64,000 nucleotides of DNA from Simmondsia chinensis (GCA_018398585.1 JAGTTD010000003.1:7076637-7140636), one strand, 5' to 3'; counted from the first letter of the stretch, positions 11,501 to 22,305 are shown. Numbers and translations: made by a program. Notes: generated by a model not told the origin, from the sequence alone.

Positions 11501-12061
11501 ATTTTCTTAAATATTAACATTTGGTAAATGAATATCTAACGTTAAAGTATTTCAGATTGTCGGGTCTCGAAGAGAAATCGAAAAGTTTGGATAACAATTG
11601 AAATAAATTGGTCCATTATGTAAATTATTTTGAACAATAGATAATAAAAATTCTTTGTATTGTAGATATGTTGAATCTCTAAGAGCTAACATAACCGGTT
11701 GGTTATGTCCTGTTCTTGCTAAAAGAACAACAGCTACTTGAACTAAAACATAGTGTATATAATGATAACCTTTTACAATATATTTTTGAATGGATAAATT
11801 TGAAAGTAGTTGAACCGTTTGAGCTTCTTGATCAATATTCATTGCTTGTTTATGTGTTTTACAAGAAAAAGCCATTTTAAAATCAAAAGTTCCAATTTGA
11901 TAAATTGATTCCAAATCTTCATTTGGAATACTCTAGTTAAAAAAATCTTTTGGGTTTGTAATTTCTTTTGAAACTTCTTTTGAATTAACCATATGTATAC
12001 TTGTACTAGGTTGTTTTGTAAATATTTTCCTAAAGGGTTTAGCGATTCTGAAACCTGACAT
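11501..12061 (-). pseudogene. Copy C: movement protein (30K superfamily)
   Basis: This is cell-to-cell movement protein at the start of ORF1. The probable start codon is the ATG read from 12,061 (first residues MSGFRIAKPFRKIF), about 240 bases after the primer site. The conserved core lies in the open frame 11,552-11,914, with the blocks GYHYIHY, LVQVAVV, GHNQPVMLALRDS and NGPIYFNCYPNF. Caulimoviridae movement proteins form tubules through plasmodesmata. A stop near 11,937 interrupts the N-terminal part. It is almost identical in layout to the copy D gene. Confidence 0.7.
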
Positions 12062-12299
12062 GGTTACAGCCTCAGTTGTTTTGGGTTCAACAATTATCTA
12101 ATAGTCTTACTATTTAACACCGTTGAGAACAGTTTTACTATTTAACACTATTGAGAATGGGAACACCAGTGACACAGTAAAGAGAACACCTCATGCAGGG
12201 GCTTACCAACGCTCCTAATGAGTGCTTTAATAGCAATGCGTTCCTAATAAGTGCTTAACAGTATTTCCGTAAAATTACTATTGAAAACACCTTAAACTT

Positions 12300-12312
12300 G
12301 GCTCTAATACCA
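12300..12312 (-). promoter_or_regulatory. Primer-binding site for initiator tRNA-Met
   Basis: Read on -, the site is TGGTATTAGAGCC, one mismatch from the complement of the 3' end of plant initiator tRNA-Met (TGGTATCAGAGCC). All Caulimoviridae prime minus-strand synthesis here. It lies about 300 nt downstream of the TATA box and about 240 nt before the movement-protein ATG of copy C, as expected for the pregenomic RNA leader. Confidence 0.85.
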
Positions 12313-12385
12313 CAAAAGGGGGCAGGATCGGGTCGACACAATCAGAAAATATGAACACAGATAGAAGGAGATGAGAAAGATGGAA

Positions 12386-12391
12386 TTTATT
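12386..12391 (-). terminator. Poly(A) signal of the viral pregenomic RNA
   Basis: An AATAAA on the - strand, about 225 nt downstream of the TATA box and upstream of the primer site. Pararetroviral RNAs are terminally redundant: the signal is skipped on first passage and used on the second. The position is right for this role. The motif is short and the region AT-rich, so chance is possible. Confidence 0.5.
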
Positions 12392-12612
12392 ATTTGGAAA
12401 TTTTAAACATAGCTTGAGTACAAAACGAAAATTGAAAATACAAATAGAAAATTGAAATACATATGAAACTTACAGATTGAGCAAGCTGGAGTACAACACT
12501 AGAAAACTTGAAAATAAAATTACAAAGGAGATTTTTTTTTTTTTCCTCTTTGTATTTTGTTGGTAATTGTCGCTCTTGAATTCGCTCTGCCTTGAACGAA
12601 GCTGGGACGTCT

Positions 12613-12621
12613 CCTTTTATA
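12613..12621 (-). promoter_or_regulatory. TATA box of the pararetroviral promoter
   Basis: TATAAAAGG on - in a GC-richer patch, followed by a CT-rich and then AT-rich leader. This is the only intact viral promoter core in the block. Copy D lacks one on its own 5' side and copy C is cut before its own 3' copy. Sitting between D and C, it would read into the leader and movement-protein gene of copy C. Confidence 0.75.
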
Positions 12622-12879
12622 GGCAAAGCAACACCCCAGATGTGAATTGAAATCCGTAACCCTGGATTTGAAATGAGAATTTTGAATTCCGAACAGTAAC
12701 TGGATGATAATTGAGCCTTTTGAATTCAGTACATGTCCTCTGTCATCTTTTGTAATAATTAGTAGTACTGTCCAACTTTTGAATTTTCCATCCGTCCTTT
12801 ATTGAATTATTGAGCCAACTATGCATCTTTTGTCTTCTAGTGCCTGGCTTGTAATGAATTGTCTCTGTTGCCTTGAATT

Positions 12880-14086
12880 TCAGAACAAATTGAATGGATC
12901 ACTTTGACTAGAACTTACTCCTTCATCTTCATCTTCAGAGGAAGAATTCTAGATTTGTTGAAGGAGCTGAGTTAAGAGTTCTTTTGAAATTTTTGATTTG
13001 GATTTTGTAGAAGAATTTGAGGGTGAGGCCTTTTTAGGATGAGATTTAGAAGGAGTTTTTCGTATGCCTTAAGAATCATGACTGGGAATTTGAATATTCT
13101 TATTTTTGTTTTTGAAAAACTTTGATAAAGAATCAGTGGTACAATCACGTTCAAGGACATATTTATCCCACCATTTGATTTTGAATTCTCGAACTAAAGA
13201 TATGGGATAAGGTTGTTCCAAAAATTGAGCTGTCTTCAAAGACCAACAAAATATCCAAGGAATTTGAAAATTTGAATGAAAATTTATAATTCCATTTAGA
13301 GGATCATCCTTTGAATGTTTTGAATAAATGTTGACTAATGCTTTGGTATTTGCTGGAAAAATATCAGTAGTGCTTCCGAAAAAGCGCCACCATTCATAAA
13401 ACCAAGCTGGAAAAGTTCTTGATTTTTTTCTGGAATTGAAAGAACCAAGAATGATCAAAAAGGTAGGAATAGAAAAGTTCTAAACCAAGCCATTTTATAA
13501 TCTTAATAAGTATAACCAGTTGAAATAAAAGTTTGAGAAATTTGTTTTCAGGTATAAGAAGTGTAACCAAAATCTTTAATATCCCAAATATTTAAAATTT
13601 TGCACTTTGAATATTGTATTTGCCCATTATCATATTTTTCATGTTTAATAAGGGCAAAACCTGAGTCAACTAAAATGAAATCATAAAACTTTTGGGTTCT
13701 TTGAATATCATCTGGAAGCCATTGGAAATTGTCAGAAAAAGTTGCTTTGACTAAATTTTGAATTCCAGTTAAAGGGAGAGGTTCTTTTTGTTTGGTGAGG
13801 AAAAGATGTTCAAGTTGAGGCTTTGAAAAATATTAATTTGTTTGAGAGGGTAAAGTATTTTGGTGTCTCTGATTAAGAGATTGAGGAGGAGCCGGAGGTC
13901 TAATTGAGAGAGGATTTGGATGTCTTGAAACGGCCGCAGAGTAAGAGATTGAGGAAAAGTCTTCATTTAGAATTTCGAAAGAGTTTTGAGTTGGGACATT
14001 AATTGAAAAAGATTGAGGATGGGGTTTAAAGGTCATTCATAGTCTTCTGCGGATTGAATCTTTCCTTTTTCTTTATCTTTTGACAT
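12880..14086 (-). pseudogene. Copy D: short ORF2 of unknown function
   Basis: This is the second ORF, starting near the MSKDKEK stretch read from 14,086, where it overlaps or abuts the end of ORF1. It shares KIQSAED, a W-PDDI motif, the WFYEWWRFFGS block (13,069-13,458 is open for 129 residues), and the WWDKY block with copy C. It then jumps directly to TTDSLSKFFKNKNK, skipping the 1.2-kb middle present in C. The acidic C-terminus NSSSEDEDEG ends at TGA, 12,880-12,882. Function unknown. Stops are present near 13,080 and 13,835. Confidence 0.6.
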
Positions 14087-14531
14087 TTCCTGGGAAAGTA
14101 TTTGAATTAAATTACGGTTTTGAAAAAATTCTTTCGAGAGGAAGTCGGGTAATGAGTTATTTTCTCTTCTAATAAATTCAATTTGAAAATCAAATACAGA
14201 AAGGATGGCTTGCCATCTTGCAAAAATTTATTTTGAAACTATATTTTTTTACATCATTTTGTAAAACTTCTTTTATAGATTTGCAATCAATTCTTAAAAG
14301 GAAAGTTTTGTAATATAAATCATCTTGAAATTTTGAAATACATAGAACAATGGATAAAACTTCTTTTTTAATTGTTGAATAATTTTTTTGAGTTCCAAGC
14401 CAAAGTCCAGAATGAAACCTAATTATTTGCTCGGGGTTGGAGTCTACCTTTTGTTTGAGTATACCACCATAACCTATATCCGATGCATCCGTTTCTACTA
14501 TAAGAGATGCTTTTGGATTTGGAAGGGCCAA
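14087..14531 (-). pseudogene. Copy D: RNase H domain
   Basis: The motif VETDASDIGYGGIL gives the first catalytic Asp, and KEVLSIVLCISKF carries the catalytic Glu. Ribonuclease H degrades the RNA strand after minus-strand synthesis. 14,190-14,531 is open for 113 residues. The C-terminal end (an F-ARWQ-like stretch, then a basic segment and the SKEFF motif) is in another frame. ORF1 appears to end shortly after 14,090. Confidence 0.75.
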
Positions 14532-14719
14532 GCATGGGAAATTTTTGACTCTTTATTTTAAGGTTTGCACTATCTTAGTATGGTCCTCTGTCCAAGGAAG
14601 ATGATTTTTTTGAAGCCTTTGGTATAATAGTTGACACATATTGCGAAAGTTAGGGAAGAAATTAGCAACGTTATTCAAACATCCCAAAAACCTTTGTAAT
14701 TGAGTTTTGTCTTTTGATT

Positions 14720-15490
14720 CGTTTCAAAATTTGTCAGCAAATTCTATTGCTCTTGCAATAGGTTTTATGGTTCCTTGAAAATTATCATGTCCTAAAAATC
14801 TTACTTTGGTTTGAAATAATTTTATTTTTGGAGCAGAAACGACTAAACCATTTCTTTCGATAGTATTGATAAGGATATTTAAATGTTTGAAATGTTGATC
14901 AATATTTTTTGAGAAAACTAAGATATCATCAATGTAAACAATGATGAAATCTGTGTATTGCGTAAAAATGTCATTCATAATATTTTGAAATTCTGATGGA
15001 GCATTTTTTAGTCCAAATGGCATTACATTATATTCATAGTGACTAAATGGAACTGTGAATGTTGTTTCGTAATGACCTTTTTCGTTAATTTGAATTTGTA
15101 AAAACCCACTTTTTAAATCAAATTTTGAAAATATATTTGAATCATGTAACCGATTTAATAGGTCTCTTTTGTTTGGAATTGAATATCTTATCCATTGAAG
15201 AACTTTGTTTAGTGGTTTGTAGTTGATGACTAATCTTGGGACTCCTCTTTCTAATTCTGCTTGTTTGTTAACATAGAATGCAGAACAACTCTAAGGAGAT
15301 TTTGATGGTCTTATTAATTTTTTGTCCAAAAGTATTTGAATTTCGTTTTTGCAATGTTCTAACAACACTTTGTTCATTTGAATAGGTTTGTTCATTTGAA
15401 TAGGTCTGGCTTTTATTGGGATATTTTTTTCATTAAAATATGTTTTTTTCTTTCCCAAAAAGCATCAGGAAGATCAGAGCATACTTTAAT
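14720..15490 (-). pseudogene. Copy D: reverse transcriptase domain
   Basis: The best preserved RT in the viral block. The open frame 14,724-15,023 starts at MPFGLKNAPSEFQ and contains FIIVYIDDILVFSKN with the catalytic YIDD, then KIKLFQTKVRFLGH. Upstream, the R-FVINYKPLN and FDLKSGF-like blocks (about 15,110-15,260) are readable with a stop near 15,293. It copies pregenomic RNA in the capsid. YIDD rather than YVDD is usual for pararetroviruses and separates this RT from the copia elements nearby. Confidence 0.8.
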
Positions 15491-15497
15491 TATTTTG

Positions 15498-15950
15498 TTA
15501 TTTAATTAAGTTATTTTTTTCATTTAATTGGGCTAAATATTTTTCAATCTTTTGATATTCTATTTCCTTTTGAAGATATTGAATATGATTTTTCTTGTTA
15601 CTAATTAGGTTTATTCGTTTGAATATTGTTGATTGTAAGAGATTTAAATCTCTTTGTTGGATTGGATTTAAGAATTGAAATGTTATTTTTGTGACCATGA
15701 TTTGAGTATGAATTCCTTCTTTTGTGACCTTAAAAGGATATATTTGAATTATGAAAGGGGTTCCTAATATAATTTATTGTTGAAGATCTTTGACTAAAAT
15801 AAATGGTGTTTTGAAATATATTCCATTGTTGAAAATACAAGAATTTGAAAGTTTATATTTGATATTCATTTTATTTTCAACGGTTGTGTGGAGACTTTCT
15901 AATTTTTTTCATAATAATTTGATGGAACAATTCCTTCTTGGATGCAATAG
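15498..15950 (-). pseudogene. Copy D: aspartic protease, catalytic motif deleted
   Basis: The flap-like and C-terminal parts are present (15,498-15,698 is open), but the DSG catalytic triad is absent. Compared with copy A, 23 bases are missing at about 15,944-15,947. The 4-base motif ATTG (CAAT on +), which brackets the lost stretch in copy A, is present once here. The deletion removes the active site and shifts the frame, so the preceding ORF runs into LLHPRRNCS and stops. Confidence 0.7.
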
Positions 15951-16808
15951 GGCCTGAGTTTGAATTTTATAATCCTTTGAAATATGAAGGGTTATATAGA
16001 CATACCATTTTTTATATTCTATTCTTTCAATTATTTGAAGATATTTGTCATTTGAAATTAGTTCATCTGGTATTTGAAGATTAATGTTTACTAATTGAGT
16101 TTCTATTGGATTATTCGTTTGAGATTCTATGTATGATAACCTTGATTCTAATTGTGAGTCTTTTGATTCTAAAAGAGATAGTTTTGACTTTGTTTCTAAA
16201 TCTTGATATTGTATTGTTATTAATTCTGTTTGTATATGTTTAATTTGTCCTTTTAATTCATTGATTTCTCTTTGTAAATCTCCAGTTGAAATTTGCCTAA
16301 ATACATTTGGTGTAGGATAGGTCTCAAATATTTGTTCTAAAGATTTGGGTTGTCTTGGTCGAGTTATCTCTTGTTCTTTAAATATAATTTTTTTTAGTTT
16401 AAGAAGATATTCTTTTCTAATTTCTTGGTCTTGAATTTTTTCTACTATATCAAGAACATCTTCTTTGTTTGCTCTTGTTAATACGTTAATTGATTTGATT
16501 TTGCAGGGGCATAAATCTTCATTTGATTCAGATGATGTGTCTTCATTGGTTGTATTTTCTTGAATTTCAAATATGTAGTCTTCATTATTTGAGCTTGAAT
16601 TAGAAAGGAATAAATTCATTAATTTGTTTTTTAAATCTTCATCTTCTATTTGATTTATTTTTTCTTTCATTTTGCATTCGTTCCGGTAATGACCAGGTTT
16701 CTTGCATTTGAAGCATATTGGAATTTTATTTGAAACATTGTTTGTTTTTCTCTTTGAATTTTTTTTTTTTCCTATTTTTGTAATAATAAGGTGGTGGTAG
16801 TTGTTCAT
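15909..16808 (-). pseudogene. Copy D: zinc knuckle and coiled-coil linker, open for 299 codons
   Basis: The longest open frame of copy D. The knuckle CFKCKKPGHYRNEC is intact (C-X2-C-X4-H-X4-C, near 16,674-16,715) and preceded by a Lys-rich segment. After it come acidic Ser/Asn-rich parts, a CPCKIKSI motif, and a long Lys/Glu/Gln heptad-like stretch (about 16,080-16,460) likely to form a coiled coil. This is the junction between capsid and protease in the polyprotein. The end of the ORF is an artefact of the protease deletion. Confidence 0.7.
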
Positions 16809-16829
16809 ATTTAATTTTCCTCTTTTTTC

Positions 16830-17640
16830 TATAATACTTAAGGTCTTGTTGAAACGGTTTTCTTTTTGTATCGTTTTGAAGGAGGTTTGAAATTATGAAT
16901 ACCATATTGAGCACAAAAAGAACCTAGTTGTTTTCTTGTTTGCGCCTTTTTGAGATTGTTACGTAGTTTTTGTTCTTGACATAATTGTAATGCTTCTTTT
17001 TTTATGAAAGCAAATAATTGTCCATAGGTTATATTATACCATGGAATTGTTTGAGGTCCACAAACATCTTAAATTTTTGTCATTATTCTTTCTGCAAATA
17101 ATTTTGGAAGTCCAGTAACAAATCTTTCTTTCCAAAATGGTTGATTTTCGTCTTCTCTTTTGAGTACATGAGTTAGAAACATATCTTTGTACCATCGAAA
17201 ATCTTGTAAAGAGGGACATCTTAAATTGGTTAAGAACAATTTTGTTGCTTCTTGTTCTTCAGTTATCCTGCCAAGAAAGGCAATAGTTATTGACCAAACT
17301 CATATTTCTACTGCGTCTTCAACCACTTCTTCATTGTAAGGTGAATTAACGTCATTTGGATCAAGTATTCTTCTTTCTATATGAATATGATCAAGTATTA
17401 ATTATTTTTCATGGGGTTGTAAAATTATTGACCACCCTGATTGAAGTTGTCCTGAGAATCCAGAAACAATTAATATGACTAATATATGATTTGTACGTGC
17501 AGAATTAGCTGCCTCGTATGCTATGGATGCCATTGCCACCTGTTGTAGAGTATTTTTTGATTTCATATTCAGATTTTCCATCGATATTCCATTCATGGAT
17601 AACATTTCCATTAAATGATACGGAGGTAAATTGATTTCTT
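16830..17640 (-). pseudogene. Copy D: capsid protein region
   Basis: The blocks EYEIKNTLQQ, MAMASIAYEAANSARTNHI, VSGFSGQLQSGW, HVHIERRRLDPNDVNSPY, EEQEATKLFLTNLR and FWKERFVTGLPKL are readable in shifting frames. They match the capsid region of copies A and B. It would form the viral core and package RNA. It is interrupted by stops near 17,070 and 17,402 and by frameshifts. Confidence 0.65.
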
Positions 17641-18990
17641 TTTTCTAATTGTATAACAGGAGGAGCTGGTCTTGGACAATAATTTTTTGTGGGTTGATTT
17701 CTCCATTTATTTCTTATTTTATTTATTGAAGATTCAGGATTTTTAATTATATTGGTGTTAAATTGTTCTTCTGTTTTTTGAATTTCTAATTCACTTAAGG
17801 ATATTGATGAAATTTTTTCACTTGAGTCTCATTTTCTCCTTCTGAAATAGTTTGAATTGTAGGGCTACTAGTTGTTGGATTATCTATTAGTTTGAGTTTT
17901 TGAGTGATTCTTTCAATAATATCATCAATAGAATTCTTTGTTTTCCTGAGTTATATTTTTTCTTTATCTTTTTGAGTTAAATTAAAAGATAGGAAAGAAG
18001 GTTGTTGAATTCCTTGAAAAAATGTATTTGTCCGTGATTGTAAAGTTGGAAAGTTTTGTTGAATTTCTGAGTTTTAATTGTTCCGAAATTATTTTAAGAT
18101 TTAAAGCTTAAAAATTATTTTTTCATAGATTATATTTATATCTTTGATTGTACGTGGTGAATCGTCTTTTTCTTCTCTTCCCCCGCAGAAAGGAGTAGCG
18201 ACTATATCTTGATTTTGACCATCAATATTAATTTTTTTGTAGGAGGATGAACAGTTTGAATTATTTGTCCATCTGTTGTTAACCATTTGGTTGTAGGGTT
18301 TGTAGTACCATTTATAAAATTTTGCAAAAAAGGATTTGGTATTTGATTTCTTGATGTGCATGATTCTAACCCTTTGAAGAATCGAATATTACATTTTAAA
18401 TGATTGAATTCTTTGTAATAAGTTTCTCTAATTTTGATTGTTGATTCCTTTGTAAAAGTTTGAAAGTACCAATGTCTTTTAACCTTATTTTAATCAAATT
18501 CAAATTTATTGCTTAAAAACTCTTTATTTATTGAGAATTCTTTTGTTAAAATATTTGTTGAAGGAGGTCTCATTTGAGAAGCTGTGGGAGAACTTAGATT
18601 TGAAAATAATTCATTCTGAAAAACTGGTTCGGCTAGAGGAGAATTAAACCGTATTCCTCTAAACCTTGAAGTTGAAGTATTTTGAAATTCTTCTTCCCTA
18701 TTATATGGAAAGAATATAGTTGATTGTCTTGAAGATTTAGTTTGAGAAGGGTGCGAAATAATTGTTTGTTTTCTTGATTCGAACTTAATGGTAATTTTAC
18801 CATCAGGTTTTTCAGAAATTTGTTGAACTTGTCTTCTTGCAATATTTTTGGAGGTTTAGAGTTGTCAATGCTCCAAATTTTTGGAAAGGTTATCTCACTT
18901 CATTTGAGACATTTTGGAGTGTAGGTTGTAGCTTGTTCAGCTTGAACCTCAAGTACTAAAGTTTCTCCAGGAGGAGACTGTTTGAGACAT
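17641..18990 (-). pseudogene. Copy D: ORF1 linker region
   Basis: This is the Gln/Asn/Ser-rich linker between movement protein and capsid, collinear with 1,210-2,590 of copy A. Open pieces are 18,633-18,842 and 18,101-18,361. The HWYFQTFTKEST block lies near 18,460. About 18,061-18,075 is deleted relative to A: the Gln/Pro-rich segment breaks off and resumes. Role unknown. Confidence 0.6.
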
Positions 18991-19616
18991 TTTGGGTTAA
19001 GGTGGCTTCCTAAGAGCCTGAAATAAATTCTACATATGAAAACAAAGTTTTGTCTGTTTTCTTGAATATTAACATTTGGTAAATGAATATCTAATGTTAA
19101 AGTGTTTCAGATTGTTGAGTCTCAAAGAGAAACCGAAAAGTTTGGATAACAATTGAAATAAATTGGTCCATTATGTAAATTAGTTGGAACAATAGCTAAT
19201 AAAGATTCTTCATATTGTAAATATGTTGAATCTCTAAGAGCTAACATAACCGGTTGGTTATGTCCTATTCTTGCTAAAGGAACAACAGCTACTTGAACTC
19301 AACCATAGTGTATATAATGATAACCTTTTACAATATATTTTTGAATGGATAAATTTGAAAGTAGTTGAACCGTCTAAACTTCTTGATCAATATTCATTGC
19401 TTGTTCATGTGTTTTACATGAAAAAGCTATTTTAAAATCAAAAGTACTAATTTGATAAATTGATTCTAAATCTTCATTTGGAATGCTCCAGTTAACAAAA
19501 TCTTTCGGGTTTGTAATTTCTTTTGAAACTTCTTTTGAATTAATTACATGTAAACTTGTACTGGGTTGTTTTGTAAATATTTTCCTAAAGGGTCCAGCGA
19601 TTCTGAAACTTGACAT
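18991..19616 (-). pseudogene. Copy D: movement protein (30K superfamily)
   Basis: ORF1 start at the ATG read from 19,616 (MSSFRIAGPFRKIF). 80 codons are open before a TAG at 19,374-19,376, at a site where copy C reads CAA. The core blocks GYHYIHY, QVAVVPLAR, GHNQPVMLALRDS and NGPIYFNCYPNF follow to about 19,130. The domain is otherwise well preserved. In the virus this protein modifies plasmodesmata for spread. Confidence 0.7.
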
Positions 19617-19713
19617 GGTTACAGTCTCAGTCGTTTGGGTTCAACAGCCACCTAATTGTCTTACTATTTAACACCATTGACAACAGTTTTCTAGCCTCAG
19701 TTGTTTGGGTTAC

Positions 19714-21236
19714 ATAAATTTAACCATAATTTTACGTCAATGTGAACTTATTTTTGTATATACTTAATTAGATAGAAATATCAGAAATTATATGATGAAT
19801 AATAATAAATATTACAAAATTATTATGTATATAAATCTATGCCAAGTTAATCCTACTCTCATTATTTAAATTAGATAAATTGAATCTTTTTTTTTTTCAT
19901 TGTGCTTTTTCTAGTATTTTTAGGGTTTTTTACACATTTTTTGTAATCTATTATATTTTATTTTTTATTTAATATGATCATTTTTTTGATATATACTTAA
20001 TTAGCTGGAACAATTATAAACTGAATAGTGAATTATAATATGTATTTACATATTTATATATAATATAAAAATCTTTTCATGATAACCTAAGTTAATCTTA
20101 ATCTATTATATATATCTTTTCATGCCCACATAAGTTAGTCTTACTATATATTTAGATTTAGATTATATAAACAAATAATTTTATCTTATAATTTATGCCA
20201 TTGTCCTTTTTTTTGGCATTTTTTTTTTTTACTTATTTTTTATAATATGTTATTTTTTTTATTATCTTATTTTTCATTTAACATGATCATATTTTTGAAT
20301 AATGAATAAAAATATATAAATCTTTTTATGCCAATATAAATGAATAATAATCTCCTTGTTTAGATTAGATAAACTTAATCTTAATTTTATATCATTGTGA
20401 AATTAGTTTTTGTATATACTTAATTAGCTAGAAATATAAGAAATTATATGATGAATAACAATTAATATTATGAAATTATAATACTTAAATATTTTTATAC
20501 CAATCTAAATCACTCTCTTCGTTTAGATTAGATAAATTTAATCTTCACTTTTTGTCTTGCGCTTTTTTTTTTTTTTTTTTGCTACTTTAGATTTTTTTTT
20601 TTTAACCTATTTTTTTGTTATTTGTTATCACTTTATTTTTAATTAGCTACAGAAACTATAAATTAAATAATGAATAATAATATGCAATGCTGACATAAAT
20701 TAATCTTACTCTTATTATTTAGATTAGACAAGTAGAAAATTTTAATCGTAATTTTATGTCATTGTGCTATTTTTTTGATATATTTGAGATCTTTTAATTA
20801 TTTTTTTAATAAATTTATTATTTTATTTTAGATTATTTTATTTTTATTTAATATGATCATATTTTTAACATATGCTTAATTAGCTAAATTATTAGATTTT
20901 GAATAATAAATAATAATATATATTTACATATAATATATAAATCTTTTCAGGCCAATATAAGTTAATCTTTCTCTCATTGTTCATATTTGATAGGATATAA
21001 TTTTATATCATTGCGCTATTTTTTATATATATTTTTTTCAACAAATGCTATTTTTTATACTTAGTTAGCTAGAAATATCAGAAATTATATAATGAATAAT
21101 AATAAATATTATCAAATTATAATATATAATTTTTTTATGCCAATCTAAATTAATCTCACTCACATTATTTAGATTAGATTCATTTAATCTTAATTTCTTT
21201 GTCACCAAAAAATGATTAAGGTGATTAAAAAGTCTT
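19714..21236. repeat. AT-rich degenerate satellite-like array
   Basis: A related block recurs at about 19,764, 20,003, 20,422, 20,640, 20,876 and 21,062. Its core is a TTAATTAGCTAGAAATAT-type start followed by GATGAATAATAATA, a run of TATA-rich sequence, then a CCAA-CTAAATTAATCT-type end and a poly-T or ATTTTATGTCATTGTGC segment. Blocks 19,764, 20,422 and 21,062 resemble each other most and are spaced 640-660 bases, suggesting a higher-order unit. No coding potential. Confidence 0.5.
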
Positions 21237-21239
21237 TAA

Positions 21240-22302
21240 GGCTCCATTTGTTTAGGGAGAAAACCACATTCTAGGAGGTAATTTTTCCCTTTTTTATTGT
21301 TTAACGTGTCTTTTGCTTACAGAAAAATGAGAAAAAATGACTTCCCTTTTAAAACGGGGGAAGTCATGATTCTAAGCAGCCCAAAAATCTTCGCGGTAAT
21401 CTTATGTAAATATGGATCGAATCAAAATAAATCAGACTAGACTGTAGACATTTAATGTCACAATATCGGACAAGAATTAGACCAAATAATTAAAAGCAGC
21501 TTGGATATTACTTGGTTATAGTTGCAAAAGAACAATTTTAATCAAGTTAAATTGTTATATAATATTATACAGGAAAATTATCTAGGTGCCCTAATATTTA
21601 GGCATTTATTACATAGGTAGTATGATATTTTAGTAATATACAATAATGTGCCTTGAAGTTTAAAAATTTCTTATGAATCAGGTATCTTTTGCAAAAATTT
21701 AATAGATTTTAAATGAAAACAACAATCTATATATATCATCTATCATAATGCGATAATATTTTTCGTCCGAAAATGATAACATGACATATTTTTGTGAGAA
21801 TTAGAATGTGGGCAACCTTTTAAAAATATGATCATAGTTTACACCTTATCATTTTTGGCAGAAATTAGTTGAATTTTAATAAAAATTCACCAAATTTAAA
21901 AACAGTATATACACAAGTGATAAAATTTCTTATCTTATAGCACCTCATTATATATATTAAAATGACAGGGTACTTAGATGATAAATGCTCAAATTTTAAA
22001 ATACCTAAGAAATAGTTTTCCTAATTTACACAGCTTTGATAGTTAACTTTTTTTTTTTTTTGATTTTGTTACTTCATGTATGTTGTATTGTTACTTATTT
22101 TGTTCTATAACAAGATATAAAATGATTAGTGAAAAATATATATTTTTTTAAAAACATACAAGAAGACATCACATAGAGAATTAAGTTTTCCTTTGAAACA
22201 AACAATGCAAAACCCCACTCAAAAATTATATTTCATTAGAAAATATTTTCCAAAAAAAAATTAATTCTTATATTCTACTTTTTCGTCAAAACAAATGGAG
22301 CC
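21240..22302. mobile_element. PIF/Harbinger-type MITE, copy 1
   Basis: Non-autonomous DNA transposon of 1,063 bp. The ends are inverted repeats: GGCTCCATTTGTTT at 21,240 and AAACAAATGGAGCC at 22,289-22,302. The 3-base target duplication TAA lies on both sides (21,237-21,239 and 22,303-22,305), as expected for PIF/Harbinger. There is no transposase. A second copy with the same ends and TTA duplication lies inverted at 54,791-55,856. The interior is AT-rich and includes a module shared with hAT MITEs in this window. Confidence 0.8.
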
Positions 22303-22305
22303 TAA

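Larger units (their letters stand above)
6900..12312 (-). mobile_element. Endogenous pararetrovirus copy C, component-B-like genome
   Basis: This - strand copy starts at the tRNA primer site (12,300-12,312) and runs through leader, movement protein, linker, a distinct zinc knuckle and a long ORF2. It ends in the 3' intergenic region at 6,900, truncated before the promoter. It lacks capsid, protease, RT and RNase H. The shared parts (leader, movement protein, linker and 3' end) match copy D closely. The parts between EETSS and the end of ORF1 (about 9,420-10,130) and in mid ORF2 (about 7,355-8,560) are specific to C. It is either a second genome component or a trans-dependent viral form. Confidence 0.7.
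12313..12879 (-). promoter_or_regulatory. Viral intergenic region between copies D and C
   Basis: Non-coding region from the ORF2 stop of copy D to the primer site. It holds the TATA box, the leader start and the AATAAA described separately. 12,690-12,879 is closely matched by 6,900-7,090 at the 3' end of copy C, so both genome types share the same 3' region. An A-rich run (T on +) lies at 12,533-12,542. Confidence 0.75.
12313..19690 (-). mobile_element. Endogenous pararetrovirus copy D, near full length
   Basis: This is a near complete 7.4-kb - strand genome in the order leader remnant, movement protein, linker, capsid, zinc knuckle, protease, RT, RNase H, ORF2, intergenic region. The length fits a Caulimoviridae genome of 7-8 kb. 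All ORFs are broken: TAG in the movement protein at 19,374-19,376, a small deletion in the protease, and stops around RNase H. The 5' end at about 19,690 falls inside the leader. A 20-base piece like the leader is repeated at 19,692-19,712, again suggesting end-joining on integration. Confidence 0.8.
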
